From Bdellovibrio sp. (GTDB taxonomy: Bacteria; Bdellovibrionota; Bdellovibrionia; Bdellovibrionales; Bdellovibrionaceae), in NCBI GenBank assembly GCA_003176075.1, contig PSRN01000109.1:1-10156 (forward strand): a stretch of 10,156 nucleotides of DNA, read 5' to 3'. Under the pieces are notes generated by a model, which saw only the letters and a program-made list of their open reading frames with translations, was not told where the DNA came from and searched no databases. The position numbers were made by a program, and so were the translations under genes. Below, one piece after another: positions 6,669 through 10,156 of this stretch (its first letter is position 1; every line of letters starts with the position of its first letter).

Positions 6669-7487
6669 ATGGAATTTTCTGAGCTTCTGAAGCGAGTTAG
6701 AGTACAGATGGGGTTTGAGAAAGCCCGCGGATTTCATCAGGATTTGGTCGAGAAAGGGGTCGAGTGCAACTATGCCCACTATATGAAGATCGAGAGCGGA
6801 AAGCTCTTGCCGTCGCCAAAGATAGTTGAACAAATTTCAACGACCCTTGCGGAAGATGTGGCAAAAGACCTCGTTATTTCATACTGCAGGGCTTTGTTCC
6901 CAACATTCCAACATTTTTTTCCGCAGCCCTTGGCCGGTTTACCCAAGGAAAAAAAGGATCAGCAAGCGGTGCGGGAGGGTCCGCAGCCGGCGTTGGGGCG
7001 CGAGTTGACCCGGCGGCAGGTGGCCGTGCTTGCGAAATCGAAATCACATTACTACTGCTTCCTGATTATGTCGGTCGCCCGTCGGCCGCTTCAATTTCAA
7101 GAAATAAAGGAAATTTATCCACAGAAAGGCCTGATGGATACCATTCATGATTTGGAGGGCGCCCACATCCTTCGGTCAACCGAGGAAGGCATTCAATCCG
7201 TCGCGCCCGAGCATCGTTTTCCGCGAGAGAAGGACTTCCCGGAGTTAAAGCCTTTCTACCGTCAGTTTGACCAATGGGACGAAAGCTTCGCGGAAGACCT
7301 GAACTTTGTTCCTCATCTCAACAAGATGTTCATCCGAAGAATTTCGCCTCGCTATCTTGAGGTTATTGAAGACAGTTTGAACACTCTCCTGAAGCTCGTG
7401 CGGGCTTCCGATGAATTGGATCCCAAGTACAACGACAACTTGGTGCAGATTCGTCTCAGCTTGAAGTCGGGAGCACTTCCCGGGTAA
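6669..7487 (+). CDS. XRE-like helix-turn-helix protein with uncharacterised C-terminal region
   Basis: 272 residues from the ATG at 6669 (MEFSELLKRV); the frame is open nine codons further to a TTG, which is less likely. Residues 4-60 look like an XRE/Cro-type helix-turn-helix: LLKRVRVQM, then FHQDLVEKG, then YAHYMKIESGKLLPSPKIVEQISTTL, where IESGK...PSP matches the usual IExGxxxPS ending of that fold. A linker rich in Pro, Gln and charged residues (85-115) follows. Residues 125-178 (HYYCFLIMSVARRPLQF...LEGAHILRS) resemble a winged-helix unit, and the rest is alpha-helical. The layout recalls the two-part regulators common in Bdellovibrio and Fibrobacter (TIGR02147/DUF4423), but I cannot confirm that assignment. 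Its stop codon is the left flanking TAA of the palindromic element, and the lipoprotein gene lies beyond it. Confidence 0.75.
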   Translation: MEFSELLKRVRVQMGFEKARGFHQDLVEKGVECNYAHYMKIESGKLLPSPKIVEQISTTLAEDVAKDLVISYCRALFPTFQHFFPQPLAGLPKEKKDQQAVREGPQPALGRELTRRQVAVLAKSKSHYYCFLIMSVARRPLQFQEIKEIYPQKGLMDTIHDLEGAHILRSTEEGIQSVAPEHRFPREKDFPELKPFYRQFDQWDESFAEDLNFVPHLNKMFIRRISPRYLEVIEDSLNTLLKLVRASDELDPKYNDNLVQIRLSLKSGALPG

Positions 7488-7651
7488 TACCACTTTCACC
7501 TGATTTTTAGACCATCTTGCTTGATCTTTGTCGCCGCCCCTTCGTTGCTCGTCGTCGACGTAGCGCATCGGCTACGCTGTCCTCCTCCCGCCTCGAGGCG
7601 ACGGCAAATCTCTTCGCAATAGGGTCTAAAAAGCAGGTGAAAGTGGTATAA
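7485..7651. mobile_element. MITE-like palindromic element with 27-bp inverted arms and TAA flanks
   Basis: Inverted arms 7487-7513 and 7623-7649 match at 26 of 27 positions; both outer ends begin ATACCACTTTCACCTG. The direct trinucleotide TAA occurs just outside (7485-7487 and 7649-7651), as expected of a 3-bp target duplication. The 109-bp interior is itself nested: GTCGCC (7530-7535) pairs with GGCGAC (7597-7602), and CGTAGC (7559-7564) with GCTACG (7571-7576) around the loop GCATCG. It has no transposase and no usable reading frame. A TNA-type 3-bp duplication is known for some IS5-group elements, so a non-autonomous derivative is possible. A large REP-like repeat or a structured intergenic RNA is the alternative. 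Confidence 0.75.
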
Positions 7652-7660
7652 CCTGGCGGA

Positions 7661-8146
7661 ATGAACTTCTTGCTTGCTAAGAACTACTTTGTTGCTAAGA
7701 AATCTCGCCTTTGCGTTCCGAAGTGGGGGCTTTCGCTCGCGTTGACCCTTGGATCTTGCTCGTATTTTTCGCCCCTCAAACCGCCGGAGCTTGCATTTCG
7801 CGGTGTGGAAGTTCGTCATGGCAGCCTCGTCGCCACGGACTTGGTTGTCAGCCTGGAAGTCCGCAACCCCAACAGCCGGAGTTTTCAAGTGGACGCGGTG
7901 GAGTATGTTATTCATGTCGCCAACACGAAGGTGGCCGATGGAAAACGAGCGGAACCGATCTTGTTGAAAGCGAACGAAAGTGTCCTCGTCAATCTTCCGG
8001 TCCAAGTGAACTGGCTGGCTTTGCTTAATTCCGTGGCCAATCAGGCGGACAAAAGAAATCTCAATTACGAAATTGAAGGTCGTCTCGATTCACGGGAAGT
8101 GAACCTCCCTTTCAAGCACCAAGGGAAGCTCTCGCTAGGTCTGTAG
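7661..8146 (+). CDS. LEA-type-2 (WHy domain) lipoprotein
   Basis: 161 residues. A basic N-terminus (KKSRLCVPK), a short hydrophobic stretch GLSLALTLGS (23-32) and cysteine 33 form a lipoprotein signal with lipobox LGSC, so the mature protein would be tethered in the envelope. Residues ~45-150 fit the LEA_2/water-stress (WHy) fold: GVEVRHGSLVATDLVVSLEVRNPNSRSFQVDAVEYVI, then a polar turn and LLKANESVLVNLPVQV. The R/V-NPN motif after a beta strand is its signature. Bacterial members are small envelope proteins of unclear function, some linked to desiccation or stress. GGCGGA lies almost on top of the ATG, a poor Shine-Dalgarno spacing. It was probably the second gene of a pair with the XRE-like gene before the palindromic element inserted. 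Confidence 0.8.
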   Translation: MNFLLAKNYFVAKKSRLCVPKWGLSLALTLGSCSYFSPLKPPELAFRGVEVRHGSLVATDLVVSLEVRNPNSRSFQVDAVEYVIHVANTKVADGKRAEPILLKANESVLVNLPVQVNWLALLNSVANQADKRNLNYEIEGRLDSREVNLPFKHQGKLSLGL

Positions 8147-8155
8147 TGCCCACTT

Positions 8156-8788
8156 CTACTGACGGGCTGGCGGCGAAGCCGGAGGCGCTGCCTGCGGTGA
8201 ATTAGACGGTAAGGTCGGCGGAGCAACCTGTGGGTTGGCTGGCGGAGCCGTTGATGGAGCGACTTGAGGTGCGGTTGACGGGACAGCCTGCGGGGGTGCG
8301 GGGATCGTCGGCGCTGACTGTGCCGGCGCGGCGGCGGGGACTGTTGGGGCTGCTGGCGCGGCTGGCAGCAGGGGCGGAAGAGTTTTGGCTTTTTCAGGGC
8401 ATTCGTACAAACGGTCCAGCCGGGCATTGAAATAAGTCCCTGACTTCATCACTTTCCAGGGCGGATAGGGATAGTAAACCGCTTCAGCGCAGAGGCCGCG
8501 CTGAGCCGCGGCCCATTGTCGATCCTCGGTGGAGGCGGTTTGGATTTCGCCGTCGTCCTCGCGAATCGCCACCGCAAAGGAGAAAAGTTGGGGACTCACC
8601 GAGTCTCCCTGCGATTGCATCAGCGACACATTCAATTGGACTCTGTCGACGGAAACAATGATGCCGCGAACTTTGCGGGAAAAAATAAACGAGTAATAAT
8701 CGACGAAAACATATCCACACAGCACGAGAAACAAGAGAAAGAAGAGAAGATAAAGCAACCGCCGGATCGTTTTCATAAAATCGTTCAT
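8156..8788 (-). CDS. Membrane-anchored protein with Pro/Ala-rich tail, unknown function
   Basis: 210 residues, not recognised as a known family. Residues 10-32 form one hydrophobic membrane segment preceded by KTIRR, which predicts an N-in signal anchor with the rest outside the inner membrane. A compact domain follows (about 35-135) with QLNVSLMQSQGDSVSPQLFSF, a YYPYPPWKVMKSGTYF stretch and two cysteines (C100, C130) that could form a disulfide. Residues 138-210 are almost all Pro, Ala, Ser, Thr, Gln and Val in irregular repeats (VAPSTAPP, QVAPPTLP), typical of an extended spacer through periplasm or cell wall. It begins 10 bp after the NAD(P)HX-repair gene with no strong Shine-Dalgarno, so it is probably in that operon. 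It converges with the lipoprotein gene, leaving a 9-bp gap with no room for a terminator. Confidence 0.75.
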   Translation of the reverse strand: MNDFMKTIRRLLYLLFFLLFLVLCGYVFVDYYSFIFSRKVRGIIVSVDRVQLNVSLMQSQGDSVSPQLFSFAVAIREDDGEIQTASTEDRQWAAAQRGLCAEAVYYPYPPWKVMKSGTYFNARLDRLYECPEKAKTLPPLLPAAPAAPTVPAAAPAQSAPTIPAPPQAVPSTAPQVAPSTAPPANPQVAPPTLPSNSPQAAPPASPPARQ

Positions 8789-8798
8789 GCTTAAGGTC

Positions 8799-10156
8799 TT
8801 AGCGAGATTTTTTTTGGGAGTACACTTTTTTCTCGCGCACTTTACGAAGCACGCGGGGAAGGGCCCGCAACATGTCTTGTGGAATGAAGCTCGCCGGATC
8901 TCTCTTCGATTTGATCCAATGATTCGCTAAATTTCCATGCAAACAGGCGCCTAAAATCGCGGCCCGGCTTGCGGGAAGTCCCTGGGCGAGAAACGTCCCG
9001 ATCATTCCAGCCAATACGTCGCCAAAACCCGCCTTTGCTAAGGCCGAATTGCCGGCGAGAATGATGGTTTGGCGGTTATGTTCGCCCACAATGGTGCGGA
9101 AACCTTTGAGCAGAACCGTGCAACCCATCAATTCTTGCGCGGCTTCGACCGCGTTCAAACGATGGCCCGTCAGCGTCGCCGTTTCCATCCGTAAAATTCG
9201 GGCGAGTTCTCCAGGGTGGGGGGTGACCACCCAGTTGGAGCGGACAACAAATTCTCTGGTGTCAGCCATTGCGTTCAGGGCTTCGGCATCCAACAGAACG
9301 CGGTCATAGGCGGCCGCGCGCAGGCTTTTTAGAACCGGCAGAATTTTTTTTCCGACGGCAAATCCAGGTCCGACGACAAAGGCCGTCTCAGGTCCAAACG
9401 AAGCGAGGGGGAAATCCTCCAGCGAATGATAAATCACTTCCGGGAGTTTAAGCATCTCGGGGTAAATTCTTTCGTCGCTAATGAGATGAACGTAACCGGC
9501 GCCCGAGCGCAATGCCGCTTCAGCGCATAGGATTCCGGCTCCGCGATAACGGGAACTCCCGGCGAAGAGAACAACGCGGCCGAAGCTGCCCTTGTTGGAA
9601 ACGTTTGGACGGGGAGGAATCCAGCGGGACGCGGTGGCGATGCCGCAGGCAAAGCAGGTCCGTCCCTCTTCCTTCAACAGCTCGGCCGGAAAGCCAATGG
9701 AAGCCACGCGAATTCGTCCACAGTTCGCGGGACCCGAGTTGATCAGCATTCCCGGTTTGGCGAGCCCCAGGGTCACCGTCAGCTCCGCCTTCACGCAGTT
9801 TCCCCAGTGTTCGCCTGTATTTGAGTCCAGACCGCTCGGAGTATCAATGGCCACGCAAGGGGCCTCAAGGCTGTTGAGAAAGCCGATCAGTTCCGCATCG
9901 TCGGCGTTCAAGGGGCGCGAAAGACCCGTGCCGAATAGACCGTCGATCACCAGGTCGGGGTGGAAATGCAACATGTCTTGTGTGAGTTCTTGCACGGCTG
10001 TGAGTTCTTGCACGGCGCCGGCCAAAGCAAGCTTTCGTTTTTCCTGCCAGAGGGGGTTTGCCTTTTCGACCTTCACATGGTGAATGACGGTGACGTTTTT
10101 GCTTCCGCCTTCCTTGAACTTGCGGGCGACCACCCAGGCATCAGACCCGTTGTTTC
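8799..10156 (-). CDS. nnr: Bifunctional NAD(P)H-hydrate epimerase/dehydratase (partial, 5' end off right edge)
   Basis: Repairs hydrated NADH/NADPH (NAD(P)HX). The frame stays open to the window edge, and the first residues seen, NNGSDAWVVARKF (10154 leftward), are the YjeF_N (epimerase) motif usually written NNGGDG-VVAR, so only the first few dozen residues are missing. The epimerase part also shows DGLFGTGLSRPL and IDTPSGLDSNTG. The dehydratase (NnrD) part starts near 9610 with NKGSFGRVVLFAGSS and continues with AEAALRSGAGYVHL, LDAEALNAM and VVTPHPGELARI. Its final ATP/ADP-binding motif reads AKAGFGDVLAG where most members have GG(S/T)GDVLAG. Fused epimerase-dehydratase is the common bacterial form. 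The membrane-anchored protein gene follows 10 bp after the stop. Confidence 0.92.
   Translation of the reverse strand, partial: NNGSDAWVVARKFKEGGSKNVTVIHHVKVEKANPLWQEKRKLALAGAVQELTAVQELTQDMLHFHPDLVIDGLFGTGLSRPLNADDAELIGFLNSLEAPCVAIDTPSGLDSNTGEHWGNCVKAELTVTLGLAKPGMLINSGPANCGRIRVASIGFPAELLKEEGRTCFACGIATASRWIPPRPNVSNKGSFGRVVLFAGSSRYRGAGILCAEAALRSGAGYVHLISDERIYPEMLKLPEVIYHSLEDFPLASFGPETAFVVGPGFAVGKKILPVLKSLRAAAYDRVLLDAEALNAMADTREFVVRSNWVVTPHPGELARILRMETATLTGHRLNAVEAAQELMGCTVLLKGFRTIVGEHNRQTIILAGNSALAKAGFGDVLAGMIGTFLAQGLPASRAAILGACLHGNLANHWIKSKRDPASFIPQDMLRALPRVLRKVREKKVYSQKKSR
9981..10016 (+). repeat. 18-bp perfect tandem duplication inside the NAD(P)HX repair gene
   Basis: TGTGAGTTCTTGCACGGC occurs at 9981-9998 and again at 9999-10016. 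In the protein it gives AVQELT twice in a row, inside the epimerase domain before FHPDLVIDGLFGTG. It keeps the frame, so it is probably a recent slippage product placed in a surface helix or loop. Confidence 0.9.

Noticed and set aside
6540..6833. 97-codon minus-strand open frame that could explain the leftward terminator
   Set aside because: It overlaps the helix-turn-helix coding region antisense, has no family features and no clear ribosome site, and its stop lies about 45 bp before the terminator. A non-coding transcript fits better, though this reading cannot be fully excluded.
7485..7651. Complete insertion sequence or CRISPR repeat
   Set aside because: There is no transposase frame in 109 bp of interior and no regular repeat-spacer array; only one palindromic unit is present.
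8065..8427. 120-codon minus-strand Arg/Pro/Gln-rich open frame
   Set aside because: It is a frame-shifted reading of the Pro/Ala-rich tail of the membrane protein; its odd composition comes from that low-complexity DNA.

Overview
The window looks like an ordinary chromosomal stretch from a Gram-negative bacterium with moderately high GC. It contains a lipoprotein signal, a SUF iron-sulfur operon and a bifunctional NAD(P)HX repair enzyme. Dense packing, ATGA stop/start overlaps and an XRE-like regulator with a long unfamiliar C-terminal part would suit a Bdellovibrionota-like or other delta-type lineage. That placement is a low-confidence impression, because no rRNA or marker gene is present.

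Region 1 (minus strand, 5438 down to 1) is a SUF operon. Transcribed right to left it reads Rrf2-type regulator, sufB, sufC, sufD, sufS, then a gene starting with an Nfu_N domain that runs off the left edge. Three junctions are ATGA overlaps (regulator/sufB, sufC/sufD, sufS/nfu-like). The sufB-sufC gap is 26 bp and the sufD-sufS gap is 7 bp, so this is almost certainly one transcript. SufBCD form the scaffold/ATPase complex, SufS supplies sulfur, the Rrf2 protein probably senses cluster status and the Nfu-like protein may carry clusters. SufE, SufU and SufA are not in the window.

Region 2 (plus strand, 5602-8146) starts with a class I glutamine amidotransferase gene divergent from suf, across a 163-bp AT-rich spacer. 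Next is a 272-bp gene-free stretch holding a 15-bp-period direct repeat, a strong intrinsic terminator that points to the minus strand although no minus-strand gene precedes it, a second hairpin and a dyad. Together these suggest a small RNA antisense to the leader of the next gene. That gene encodes an XRE-like helix-turn-helix protein. It is followed by a 164-bp MITE-like palindromic element (27-bp inverted arms, flanking TAA) and a small LEA-type lipoprotein. Removing the element in silico would put the lipoprotein start 9 bp after the regulator stop, so the element appears to have split a tight gene pair.

Region 3 (minus strand, 10156 down to 8156) holds the bifunctional NAD(P)HX epimerase/dehydratase gene, cut by the right edge. 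Ten bases later comes a single-pass membrane protein of unknown function with a Pro/Ala-rich tail, which converges on the lipoprotein gene with a 9-bp gap.

I see no dramatic new multi-gene system. The items most worth following are the palindromic element, the candidate antisense RNA and the unusual Rrf2 sensor.
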